The translations under genes and the position numbers were made by a program. Shown in pieces: positions 33,423 through 46,759 of a DNA stretch of 64,000 bases; within the stretch, counting starts at the first letter, position 1, and each line of letters opens with the position of its first letter. The notes under the pieces are model-generated. The model had not been told where the DNA came from and made no database searches. It was given only the letters and a program-made list of their open reading frames with translations. The stretch comes from Viscum album (lineage: Eukaryota > Streptophyta > Magnoliopsida > Santalales > Viscaceae), in the NCBI GenBank assembly GCA_963277665.1, contig OY728152.1:1190724357-1190788356 (forward strand), read 5' to 3'.

Positions 33423-35965
33423 ACTATCCCTTTATCTTTTAGGTTATTAAAGGAAACTAGACACAATAGACACAATCTATTTAATGGAAAAACTAAAAAC
33501 CTCATTAATAAATATCCCATTTCATTTTTAAATTAACTTAGATGAAAACCAAAGTGAATTAATTGAAAGGTATTTAGTTGAAATATTTGAATAATGATAA
33601 AGTGTACACTATTACTAAGAAGAAATATATTTTAATCTATTTTGGAATTCCCTTAATAAAGAAACTAGGAGAGGGTGAGTATAAAATAAGAGATTGATTT
33701 GGATGTTACAATTTTAGTCACACTTTAAAAGGATAAAGAAGATTTAGATATAAATGTAATTTATACGAAATTGAGGATGTTTAAAATTTTAAAATGATTT
33801 TCAAGGAATGTTTATGTAGATTTACAAGGCCTTGAAATATATAGATTTATAATTACTAATTATTTGGTAATATTTTGTAATTATTCAAGAGTTTATAATC
33901 TAAAGACATTCATGTTCAATTTATTTTGAATATCACTTATTTAAGCCTACTTTATCCCTTCAAAGGGAATTAAAATAAAAAGGAAAATGAAATAATTTGG
34001 AAAATTAAAATAATAGAAATATTTCTATAATTATCATGGAGGGAGAGAAAGAGAATATACAAAATATTATCATTTAATTTTTTATTAAATTTCATACTAA
34101 TTTAAGAAAAACTTTTAAAAATTTTATAACATTCCATAAAAGTTACTTAATGATAACACACGAAACGTACATAGAGATATTATATTATATTAAAATTTTT
34201 AATTTTAAATATATTTTCATATTTAAAAATTTTATTTTATAAATCATTAAATATACTTGATTAAAAACTACAGAGCATGTTTGAATAATTACATTAGACT
34301 ACAACATGATTTTAAAGATAATAAAAACAAATTTTTTAACTGAAATGAATAAAATTATAATATTTGAAACATTTATAGTATGTTAAAGTGTAAATAAAAA
34401 ACAAAATTACTCTTTATATAATTTATTTAAAATAATGTAAAAAATAGACCGTATAGATTCTATATCATTAATAAGAACACATCAAATGATTAAAAAATTT
34501 CAATATTTTTATAATCTTGTAGAAAATAAAGATATAAAGATAATCATGGAAAAGAGTAAACTAGAGTTTATAGATTTTTAAATATATTTAAACGTAATAT
34601 TTCATGTTTTTATAATGGTATAAAATACATATCATACCTTACATAAGGGTGAAAACAATTATACATGTTGTGTAATAGTAATAATGTTTCTATATAGCCT
34701 TTGTAAGGGAACTTGATATGCTCAAGTAAAGGTAAAAAAAATATTATATAATATTTGTATGGGTATAAATTAGTTTTGTATGTTCAAAAAAGAAATTTCA
34801 ATGCTGTCTAAAAATTATAATAAAGTTTTGTAAGGGTAAAAATAATAATGAAGCCCTGAATATATGTTTCTAGGCATGTTGTGCGAGGGTAAACTAAAAT
34901 TGAAACTCTCTGTTTAAGGATAATTCCACTTGCAGTTGGGTATAAGATGCATAATGGTATAAAATGATTTATAAGACTTGTGTAGGGATACAAGATATAT
35001 TATTTTGAGTAACAAAACACCTAAAAAGTGTTTGTAAGAGTTGAAAAAAGTAATATAAGTGTAACAAAAAACATATAAATCATTCTTACAGGTAAGGAGA
35101 AGTAATGTAATGGAAACAAAATAATTTTAAATATCACATAAGGGAGATTAAAAATTAATAAAACACCCGCAAAGGTAAAAAATAGCTTTAGAAACAAAAA
35201 TTCCCAAAATAATGAATTAAGAAATAATTAATTTGAATAAAAATAAAAATAAAAAATTTGAGTAAGTAAAATATAATTCTTTTTAATAAAAGTATTATTA
35301 TAAATAAAACCAACAAGATATATTTAATTATGAAAATAATAAATAAATAAAATAAAATAATATATTTAAATTATAAAAACATAAAATAATTAAAGTCTAA
35401 AGGATCCACTCCAGTAAACTCCCTATTTTTAATAATTAGAAAAAAATAATTTTCAAAATATCTCCGCCACTTTTGAATTGAATAAAAGGATTAATATGTG
35501 AGAAATATTTCACCCATAATGTACGGTACAAGATATAATATTACTTTTAAGATACAAAATGCATCTCAAATAAAAAATTGTTGAATAAAAGAAATTTAAA
35601 ACCCACCTAAATCAAATAATGATATAAAAAAATAACCCCCAAACTAAATAATAGTATAAAAAATAAAGATCCACTAGAGTAAAGGATCAATAAAATTAAA
35701 TAATATAACTTTTAATTAATTGTAATATATATGTAATGAAATTAAAGGGATCATAGTTAATAAAAAAATTAAATAATAAAAAGTATAAACAAATAAATAT
35801 TTTGGAAAATAAATTTCATTATTTAGTATAAGTAAAGATTATATTTATAAACCATAGGAAATTCTCTAGGATTTTCAAAACAAGTGCATAGTAAAAATCA
35901 TTCACCCAACCCAAGAATGAGAAAGGGTTTAAAAGTACCAATCATCTCATTTTGAGATAAATATC
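33423..35965 (+). repeat. Outer direct repeat, left copy, part 2
   Basis: This continues part 1 (17600-18145) and aligns with 38610-40895. Landmarks in order are: GATTTACAAGGCCTTGAAATAT at 33819 (split by small changes) versus 39009; AATATTTCTATAATTA versus 39216; CTATATAGCC..TGTAAGGG.ACTTGATATGCTCA at 34690 versus 39884; CTAAAGGATCCACTCC at 35397 versus 40658; and AATGAG...AAAGTACCAATCATC at 35916 versus 40855. No coding motif is visible. It is probably a very AT-rich LTR of an unknown element. Minus-strand frames at 34808-34993 are chance. Confidence 0.6.
34640..35160 (+). repeat. TAAGGGTA-type degenerate tandem array, left
   Basis: A core such as TGTAAGGGTAAAAA, ATAAGGGTGAAAAC or TGTATGGGTATAA recurs near 34643, 34703, 34758, 34828, 34880, 34936, 34980, 35028, 35085 and 35136, giving spacings of about 44-70 bases. 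The segments between are not alike in sequence. The array is shared with the right repeat copy. Confidence 0.55.
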
Positions 35966-38189
35966 AAGGAGAATTTATGCAAGGACCATATCATCTTGTT
36001 TTTATCTAGAGAGGAATTTTTTTTAGAGTATCATACTCAATTCACATTCGAAAATTATGAATAATTTTGAAATATTTTTTTTAAGTAACTTGAAATCCGA
36101 TTTTGAAATAAATTTTGAAGGAAAAAAATATAAAAAGAAAATGAAAAGGAAAATTTGAAAAAAATTATAAAGGTAATTAAAATAAAATTTAAAAAAAATT
36201 AAGAAATATATAGAAAAATAAATTTAAAAATAAATTTAATGATATATTTAATAGTTAATTTTAAAAATAAAATTTTAAAATAAAATTGAAAATAAATTTA
36301 AATTATAAATTAAAAATAAATATAAAAGGAAATTCAATGAATAAAATTATTCCCTTGAAGATAAATATTGATATCCAAATCTTCTCTAAGAAGGGTAGAG
36401 TTAGGATCCACCTAATATGGAGCATAATTTTTTTTTTCATGATGGGAAATAATTGATCAATCACTTCAAAGGTTGAACAATATATTTTTTTAATAGAATC
36501 CCATATTGGATTTATCAATGAGATCCAATGTACTTTCCATTTAATAAATAATTTAAATGAGGAATTTTTTTACTAGAATTTGGGACCTACAGTGTGATGT
36601 AATATGCTTAGAGATGGAGGAAAAATATTGGGATCACTAATATTTTCTAATAAAGATTTAGGAACCTATTATTTTTAGAATTTTAATTTTTTAATAAAAT
36701 TTTGTAGAATGATAAATATTTTTTATGCTAGTTCATGAATTTTTATAATTTAATTTAAAAATAAGATAACCTACTATCCTTAAATTATTAAAAAATTTAT
36801 TTTGGGAAATTACCTTTATAATATTAGACTTTAGAATTGTAGAAAAACTTTATTGATTTGAAAATTCAAAACCATTACTATTTTTGGTTTGTTTATGAGG
36901 ACCCAAAATCTTACCAAAATTTTCTTCCCCATAGGAAAAATGAGAATGATAATTTTTGAGATACTAAATTTTGAATTTCATATTTTATACACATGCTTGA
37001 TCTTTTAATTTTAAAATTAAATACATTTTTGTTAAAATATTATCTTTTATTAAAATATCAAGGATGTGTTTCTTTTTATTATCAATTTAATTAGGAATAC
37101 ATTCTAAAAAAATTTGGAAGATCATTTTCAGAATTGATAAGATATTCAAATGTTAAAGAAGAGTCAAATAAAGGTGAAGAAAAAGAAGGGTATTGTCAAG
37201 AAGAAATAGAAATTTTAGAACTAACCTTAATTACATCCTCATAATGTGTCATGAGATACTTGTGAATTTCATTACTTTATTTATATATAGAACTAAATTA
37301 CTTGTTATCAATCTATGTTGATACAATTATAAATTTCCTACCAAACTTCTTAACTTTTTAATGATTCTCATTCAAGTGGAAATCAGGAGTATTGTATCCC
37401 TTATTTTTATAAATGAAATATTTAACTTAAAAAATATGAGTTTGATAATTCCTTTTATCTGACAAGATGGATTTATTATTATTTTTAAACTTATGCCATG
37501 TGATGAATATTATTTTACAATATTTAGCATCATTTTGATTGTCAAATTCCATTTTTAAGAATCCTAATCTTGGATTACATTATAGGATATGTTATTCTTA
37601 GACTACATAGATTTAAAAGGTTCTTTAACCACTCTGTGTTGCATTATTATTTAATAAGTCATGGGTGATCCAATGAGTTCTTAAACTACCATATTTTTAA
37701 TGTAATTGGTTTCTTGGATCTACATCACTTTGGGAGCCCATAAATATGGAATAACCCATAATACTTTCTTGAATAAATCTTTAGTACAAGGATATTCACC
37801 AAGAGTGTTTCACCTATTTCAAATATCAGTAAAAAAATTAAACTTACTATTAATAAATGCATTTATATACATGTAGAAACATTTAAATCATGTCTAATCA
37901 TATCATGTCTAATGGTTTATATATATGTAGAAACATACATGTTTTCTAATAAGAATAATTTGAACCATCAATGAATGGAATACACATATAAAAAGTTGAT
38001 TCCATTTTAAATTTGATCTTTAAAATCATTTAAAATTTGACAATCATAAATAATTAGGGGGGGGGGTATTGATAAAAAATCAAGGTCTCTTTTGATAAAA
38101 AATGATGGTGTCAATATAAAATTTATTTTCAAAAATAATATTTTAAATAGGTTCAACATTACAATTTGATATGAAATATGGGTCTAAGA
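35966..38189. other. AT-rich spacer between the two outer repeats
   Basis: No gene or named domain is visible. The first part (36060-36340) is almost pure A/T. A CTACAGTGTGATGTAATATG motif at 36588 repeats one at 16944. Near 37860-37950 short ATATGTAGAAACAT and CATGTCTAAT motifs repeat. If the outer repeats are LTRs, this is a 2.2-kb interior without coding potential. If they begin at the shared motif, only about 0.6 kb separates them. The minus-strand frame at 36303-36518 is chance. Confidence 0.4.
38057..38066 (+). repeat. Run of ten G in the spacer
   Basis: ATAATTA, ten G, then TATTGATAAAA. The run equals the one at 17752 in length and lies 148 bases before the six-G run at 38214 of the right repeat copy. 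Confidence 0.6.
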
Positions 38190-40895
38190 GAAGTAAAATA
38201 TAAAGAGGAGTGTGGGGGGTCGGTTTCCCTTTAAAAAAATTAAATAAGAACAATCCAAGATGAAAAAAATATTTTAAATAAGATAATAAAATTAAGAAAA
38301 TTTTATTAAAATATAAGAATCAATGTATTGATAGTGCAAAAATATAATAATATATAACAATTAAAATAGAACAATAAAAAAAGAGATTCAATAAAAAATT
38401 AATTAATCACATTCAATGGATTAAAAAAATTATGAAATAAATAAATGAAATAATTAAATTAAAAAAACGTGAAAATAAAAAGAGACTTGGTATTTGGTGT
38501 AGAATTTTGGAAATTATACTCAAAGGTACCCATATGTTTATTGCATAAATCCATTGGGAATTTAATATATTAGTCTGTTGGGTTTATGGGTATAAAAAAT
38601 ACAAAAAAATATACCCATGCTTTTAGATTATAACAAGAAAATAAAAAGAACAAAAAATAGATATTTAATGAAAAATATATAAACCTAAATAAGAAATATG
38701 ACCTTTACTTTTTAATGGATATAGTAATAACACCGTAGTACCTCACATTAAAGTCAATGAGCACTAATATTAAAAGAAAGTAGAAGAAGAGAGTATTTAT
38801 AAGAAGTAATAACATTAATTCTTAGTCCATATCATCTCAATAAATATGATAGACACTAGTATATAATGAGAATAAAATATGGAAGTGATTTGGAAATTAT
38901 GATATAGTTCACAAGATAAAGGAGAAAGAATATTTTGAAATAAAATAACTTTATGAGAAATTTATCACATAAAAAAATTTGGATCTATTATAATTGAATT
39001 TTGATGTAGATTTAAAAGGCCTCCAAAGGTATCTATTTATAGGTATATCATCATTTAGAAATTTTATGGAATTAATTGGGTGTATTTAAGCAGTAGATTT
39101 CCAAGTTCAAGGAATTTTTTTACATCTTGTATTTAAGCTCCAAAAATCATATTAAAAAGGATTTACTCAATAAGGTCAAGTAAATCATTAGGGGAATTAA
39201 AATAGTAATAATAATATTTCTATAATTAGAATTTAGAGAGATAATAAAATTATCCTAAAATATTTTCACCTGAATTTTGAAATATTAAAACTAAATTAAA
39301 AACACCAAATAGAATGTTTAAAAAATTCATTAATAACAGGTCAATGATTGGACACAAATTTCTCATAGAGTTATTACCTAATAATGGTTACATGAATTTC
39401 AAATATATTTATATATTTATTACTTTAATAATAAAAAATATATTAATGATACTACATGGAAAACTAATTTTTTTTGAATAATTTGTTTGGACTATAACAT
39501 GATTTTTAAAAAAATAAAAATAAATAAATCAACTCAAAATAATAAAAAAATTGATTCACTTATATCATGTTCATCTATAACTGAAGAACAAAATTAATCT
39601 TCCTACAATTTTTTTTAAAACAATATAAACATTATTCATATGAATTTTACATCATTAATTAGAACATGTAGAATGATTTAAAAAAATTAATCTATTTTTA
39701 TAGTCATGAAACAAATCCAAATATCATGAAAATCATGAAACTGGGTAAACTAGATTTTCTTATTTTTCAGAACTATAAAATAGTTAGCCTGTATATATAT
39801 GTAAATGAAGCATGGGGATTTCATTCATTGAATAAGGGTTAAATAAACTCTTTATATGCTTCAAAATGGAAACCATGAATTTATATAGCCTTATAAGGGT
39901 ACTTGATATGCTCACATAAAGGAAAAAAAGAAGAATTTGTAAGATTCATAAGGGAATAAATATGTTGTGGAAGGGTAACAATAAAATTCAATCACTACAT
40001 AATAGTTAGAAATAAGTCATTTTATGGTGTAAAAAATTTAAGAATTTCATAAATATATATAGAGACACTATATAAGGGAAAAGAAAAATTTAAACTCCCA
40101 TTGTATGGGTACACTCATGCACTGTATAAGCGAACATGTAGTTTCATAAATATAGCTAGTAGTTTTTTAAATGTATGAAATTATTTATATTACATGTATA
40201 CTTGTAAGATATAATTTACATAAGGGTGACACGAAACTAGTAAAACATGTGTATGAGTATTGAGAAGTTATTTAATGGTAACAAAAAATATATAATTGAT
40301 GTGTATAAGTAAATTGAATTTATGTATGGTCAATACAATTCTTAAAAATCTTGTGTAAAGGTAAATAGATGAAATATAAGCATAAAAATAGAGTAGTAAA
40401 ACTCATGTAAAGGTGTTGAAAAACTAATTAAACTTAAAAAATGGTATAAAATTAAGTATGAAAACTTATTATTCAAAGTAAATAATAAAAAATAATAATA
40501 TATAATATTAGGAAAATTTAAAAATAAATTCTGAATTACTAAAAAGAATTTAAATCTAAAAAATTATTATTATTAAGAAAAATAATAATATTTTTTTACT
40601 AAAAAAATTAAAGTAATATAGTATATTATAATTATAAAAAGTAAAATAATGAAAGTGGAAAGGATCCAAACCAACCAAAATTTTTGAATTCATTTAGAAA
40701 TACTTTTAAGAAATCATAAACTCAACAATAAAAAATATTTTACAAAATTATAAAAAATGATCCAATATAATTAAATAATATAAATTGAATTATTTTATAG
40801 GACAAGGTTGTATAAGTAAAAGTGAAGGTAGTTTTATTTTGGTCATAATGTGGAATAAGAAATTGGAAGTACCTTGAAAAACCACCATTAGTTTT
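38190..40895 (+). repeat. Outer direct repeat, right copy
   Basis: This uninterrupted copy is about 2.7 kb. It aligns with 17745-18145 plus 33423-35965, and this alignment shows that the Tekay element landed inside the left copy. It begins near AAAGAGGAGTGTGGGGGG, passes GACTTGGTATTTGGTG near 38484, GATTTAAAAGGCCTCC near 39008 and the tandem array at 39825-40400, and ends near GGAAGTACCTTGAAAAACCACC. No coding motif was found. Confidence 0.6.
39825..40400 (+). repeat. TAAGGGTA-type degenerate tandem array, right
   Basis: Cores such as GAATAAGGGTTAAA, TTATAAGGGTACTTG, GGAAGGGTAACAAT, ATATAAGGGAAAAG, TGTATGGGTACAC and ACATAAGGGTGACAC recur between about 39829 and 40370. They match the left array in one unmistakable unit (TAAGGG.ACTTGATATGCTCA) but drift elsewhere. 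Confidence 0.55.
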
Positions 40896-43800
40896 TTTCT
40901 CTAAACAATATTTCTATCATCACTCTACAAAAGGTATGGGGAATTGATATTATTTTATTATTTTATTATATTTTCTATAATCCATGCACACCCAACATAT
41001 ATTTTTATTTTTGGTGTTGAATAATTATTTTCATTTCCAAAAACTTTGAGACATGACTTATTTGGAACTATGAGCATATTATTAGATCCATATGAATTAA
41101 ATATTGTGAAAATTATTCCTTACACAGGTAATTTTTTTATTATTTTTAATTATCTAAATCATCATTAAATTTAGTCTCCATTGTGAAAATATCATAAGTT
41201 ATTATTCATTTTTAGTATTATTCTATTCATTAAAACTATATTATCAATCCTAAGAATGGAATATTTGATCCCTCCTATATATCTCACATTTCCCTCAAGA
41301 GATTGATGGGGTGTATTTCTTGATCATTGTAAAGTTTACTATAAATGATTTTTTTAATATTCTATTAAACCATTAATAACACATAAGTATGTTCTGAAAA
41401 AAATTATTTTACCTACACTTTTTAGTGTTGAATTTATGAGGATAAATGATTTGGTTTTCTTACCTTAGTGAGTTGAAGTTCATACATGGAAGGAAAACTT
41501 TTAATTTCAACATAATATGAAAATTAGTAGTTGAATCACTCAAATAATTCATATAATTACTCATTTTAGAGATTCTTCACTGTGTAACCAAAATATTTAA
41601 AATGGTAACCACATTTATTTAATTCAATATAATTTAAACACTTAGTTTTTGACATAAAAACATTTCTTTCAAAAGTTCAATTTTTTCATATAGATTAAAT
41701 TACATAATGTTTGTGAGAGTGAAAATAGAATATATTTCCTGGGGTCACCATATAGAATTAGTTATTATAATACATTGTTTTCTTCTTAAATTTCACTGTA
41801 AAATTTTCCTATTGAAAATTTATTTTTATCATAGTTTTTTATGGTTTTACCGAAAATATTTAGTGACTCAAATTCCTTTATTTATCCTTCCATACAAACC
41901 ACATTAATGTTATATTGAAAGATTACTTTTTTAACATACCTATATATCATTAATCATATTAAATGAAAAGGTAGTGGATAAATTTTCATGTTGAACTACC
42001 ACTCTTTTTGGTTTTAATTATGTAATATACAGTGATTAAAATAAAAACAAAAATAATAAATTTATTGAAGAAACTATATCACACAATGAACTTTTAATTT
42101 CCATTATATTTATTTTAATGGAAATAAATAATGTTTCTATATCAACATTTTTTTAGAAGTTGGCGTGTAATCAAGTTTTATACATTTCTCTCAAGACTCA
42201 CTAATTCAATTCCAATGATTATCCAATCTATAGTGAACATTTATTTTTTGAATTTTACATATCATTATATTTATTTAAAAGAATCCAATAAGGGAATGTT
42301 TATTTTAACCTTTTTGAATGTGTAAAGAATTTATTTCTAAAAAAATACACTTTTATTTTCTTGATTATTTTATTCAATAAATGGTGTGGAATTGAAATAT
42401 ATATTTTTTCTATCAATTTTTTATGTGTTACATATAATTCAAACTATTTTTTTTCATAGTCTATTTTATCTTACATTTCTATTTTATTTTATTATATTAA
42501 TCTAAAAATTATTTTGTGTCTTATTAAATTTCCTTTCCACTTATTATTGGTAATATTCTTACATTTATTTTTGGGATGGGATATAATTGGGATGGTAGTA
42601 TACTACAATATTTCTCTATTATTTCCCCTAAAATAGATATAAAAACTCCCATAATACTTTACATTTATTTCTAATAATTTATAAACCCTTAAAGGATATA
42701 ATTCTATTGAGTCTGAGGATCTAGTTTTGAACATGTTTAAGGTTAATTAGTGGGTTTAATTTCCAAATTAATTCGTGATTATAAACTGTGGAATTATTCT
42801 TTCATAAAATTTTTTTTTTGAAAAGAGTGGGTTGGGGAAATAATTGATGAGATTATATTTTATCCTGATTCTATTGATTTCTGAATAAATACATGTATTA
42901 GGGGCCTTCCTTTTTTCCTTAGTTATTTAATTCGTATTGGAATTATCTTTATGATAAGGAGTAGTAGAAATATTAGTGTATTTTTCTTGAGATAATTGGT
43001 TTGTTAAATAAAATAAATTAACATAATTTTATGAAATCCCCATAAGAGTAGAATGATATGATATATAATTTATATCCATTTGACCAAATTGTTTAGTTAC
43101 TCATGTTTTGATATAATAAATATATATTTATTATAATTTAACTGATATATGCATATTTTTATAAAACCTCAAGTCCTAAAATTTTATAGGTTTTGGGTTA
43201 TCTGGTAATGAGTCCCTTATATTAAACTGTGGAATTTTTTATCAATTATACCCTACATGTTGTTCTTGGTATATCTCTATCACCGTTAATATATAATATA
43301 TAGTAGAAAACCAAATAATGGTATTATTAAAATACTTTATTGAGATATATTGGGCTTAATGTTTGAAACATTTATTAGTAATCATATAATATTTCTCTTG
43401 GGACATGAATTATATTAAAAAATTTCTTTCCTAGTGGATGTGATTGATTAAAATGAGAAGAAATATTGGGGAAATATTATCTAGAGATCATCCTAGAATG
43501 TGAGTTCATTAGGTTTATGTTGTATAGTTACTCCATGGTGACTCTATCAAAGGAATAATGGAATATACTCCACATAAAAAATTTATCTAATATTCCTCAT
43601 TTCATTAAGTTTCTACAAACCATTTTTAATTCCTTGATATTTTCATTTGGATCATCAAATAAAATTTCATGGAACTTATTAAAACATATTATAAGTATAG
43701 TTTTAAGGTAAAATTTAGCTAAAAATATATAAAATACAATCTTGGTGTTAGGATTAATCAATTATTTTTAAATAATACCTTTTGATAATTATTAAATGTA

Positions 43801-46759
43801 TCTTCTAATGGTTTTATGTGAAAATTTGTAATAAAAACAATTAATTCCACTAAAATCATTCAAATAATTTTTATCAATTTAAAATTTTATGTTCCTAATA
43901 TTTCCTATTTATTTTTATCTAGTTAAATAGATTCCCAAAATTAAAGTATACAAAATGAATATTCCACCCTATATTATCTAGTTATACATTCCTATATATG
44001 TAATGATTTAAATATTGTTACCTAAAATAACAGATAAAAATTCCATTAATTTTACACAATATTCAATGAGGTACACAAGATAGATAAAATAATAAAGCTA
44101 TAAAATTATATAGTGGAATTATCTAACTTTCTATATAGAGGATAAAATATTCATTGTAACCCCCATGATTTTAAATATATTTTATTTTAAAATAAATTTA
44201 AAGAATTTGATAGAACGTAATTCACAAAACACTGAACATATGTGGGTAGTGATTTACTAATATATAAAATAATATAAATTACATGATAATTTACTAATAT
44301 TGATAAGTAAATGGACATGTAAAATAAAATGGGTCATATTCACTTAATACAATATAGTTGATTCTATAGAAAATGTTTTGAACTTTTTTCTGAATTATGG
44401 TTTTTATTAACTTTAAAACCTTTGAGGAATGATACAATTAATCATTATTTATAAAATTGATGTAAATAATAATCAAATAAAATTATTACATCTATGAAAT
44501 GGATAATTATTTATAGTTAATTACCATCTATCAATTACTAGTTAAAGATAATTATAGTATTTGTAAACATCAATTTATTATATGTTTTTTTAAAGAGGAA
44601 ATTTCTATTTTTTTAGGATATTAATGAAATAGAAAAATATTTTTTATACATGTGAAAAAATTAATAATAATTCATATAATTATTATAAAAGTTTAAGAAA
44701 TGAGGGTAAATTAATTTGAAAATGGAAAAATGTTATTTATAAAACAATTTTTAATGTTTGAAACATATTTTTTATCTTAATAAATTAAATTTTTGACAAC
44801 CACAATAATATTTATATTACACTAAATTTATGTTGTATTAATTTTCATAAATATATTTTAAGGATTCCATCACATCCTAACCTCATATCCATGTTTGGAT
44901 ATCATTTTTTTGAATATCTCTTGATTAGAGAAATTCATGGGTTGTTTCAGGTGAAAATATTCACTTTTTTTTAGTTTTATAGACTAGTGAATAGTTTGTG
45001 CATGATTAGGGAAAACAGTACTCACCAACTGATGAATTCATATGAGTTTTCATAGATTTCAATAAGAGAGAAAATAGATGATAAACAATTTGAACAAACT
45101 ATCCGATATTCTACTTGAATCATTAAACATATGATATAGGAATTTCATAAGGTTGGTGTATTGTTTGTCAATATGTTTGTCCAAACCATTAAAATTATCT
45201 AGTATTGTTGAAGTGGGTGTAGAGTTGGAGCATGAATTTAAAAACCATGCTTCCAAACTGTATAATGTAAATGTATAAATCAGATGTTTTATTTTAAGAC
45301 TTTAAAACCAATGATTTGACTAATTCATCATCTTGTGAATTAGGGTCTTGAACTTGGATACCCCTCTTGTAGATTACATAGATTCCTTGATTATCAGTGA
45401 ATGATTTTAAGGGAACCTTGGGTGATGGATATTGATTTTTAATATCTTTTCCTCTTTTATAAATTGTTATTATAGATCCTCTCTTTTATCCTTTAATAGA
45501 ACCTTAAATTTTGGTTGTTCAGCCTGAATATAAGGTTTCTGACATGAACAAATTTTTATTATTATAGATCCATTATGGAATTTTGAATTATTATCCTGAT
45601 ATTAACTTATTGTTATGTTTTCATTATAAATCCTTGATGAAAATTATTTCTCCCATTTCTATTATTCTTGAATTAGATGAATTATATATTAATAATTATG
45701 GATTCATAACTCAATTTTATTTCTCATTTCATTGAGGAATTGTTTCTCCCTTGGTGTGGGGATCATGTGGTATTTTTGGGAATAAAAAGAATTTGTGTTG
45801 GGTGGTTTCAAATAGTGTACTTGTGATATGAGTTACTTATGCAAGATTATATATAAAATGGATTTCTAAACTGAAAATGAGATTATCTCCAATTAATTTA
45901 TATGAATGTGTGGTGGTTTTTATATAAAATGTGTTTACCCAATTTATTTGATAAGGAATTTATTATTTCAATAAATAATTAAAATGTTTAAAATAATTGT
46001 ATTTAAAACAATGATTTGATGTTTAATATAGTTTTTTGTTTAATTGTAGAAACATTATATTACCTTTTGAAATATATTTGAAATGTTCCATATATGAGAG
46101 TCTAAGGTTTAAAGGAGGGATTGTGAATGGATCTTATTCCAAGGTCCTATAATAGAATTATAAATTGGGACATTCCTCTTGTTCTTTTATAATCATGATG
46201 GGGGCTAGTTTACATGGCAACATGTTGATCAATTTCAGACCAAGGTATTCCTCTCCTCATTTTTTCATCATGTTGGGGACATGTTTAGTGTAAAAAAGTA
46301 AGGATTAATCATTATATGATAAACCTAGATAGTAAAAACCTATATTATTCTAAGGTTACTTTGAATTGTTCATTACATTAATGTAGTTTTATGATAAATT
46401 CTTTGAAGATGATAAATGATTGATTTTAATTTTATTTGGAAGTTTTTTTATATGATTTTGTTTATAATTTTTTTTTGAAAGAATGGATTTACATGTTTTA
46501 TATTAAATTGATGAAATTGTATATCTAACCCTATTTTCCTTTAAAACTATATTAATTTATTATTTTATAATTAATTATTATGGATAGGTTGGTGGGATTC
46601 CACTAGGGTTGGTTTTCTCACACCTAGAATTTGTCCCTAGATGTGTGTAGACATTTTTGTCTAATACATAAAAGAGAATGGTGCTATAGTGAGGTTGCAA
46701 GTTTTTTTGTTTTCTAAGATTGAGACTTTGGTGGTGTGTATATTGGATGTTTCCCACTT
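40896..46759. other. AT-rich unassigned sequence
   Basis: Nearly 6 kb without a supported gene. Frames at 41707-41907, 42131-42325 (plus) and 45059-45256 (minus) have no family resemblance I recognise. The last encodes MEAWFLNSCSNSTPTSTILD and has a more balanced composition, and minus-strand reading of 45300-45540 also gives mixed residues, so 45.0-45.6 kb could be a decayed transposon coding region. Nothing resembles RT, integrase or a host gene. The right edge is the approximate end of the minus-strand LTR. Confidence 0.4.
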
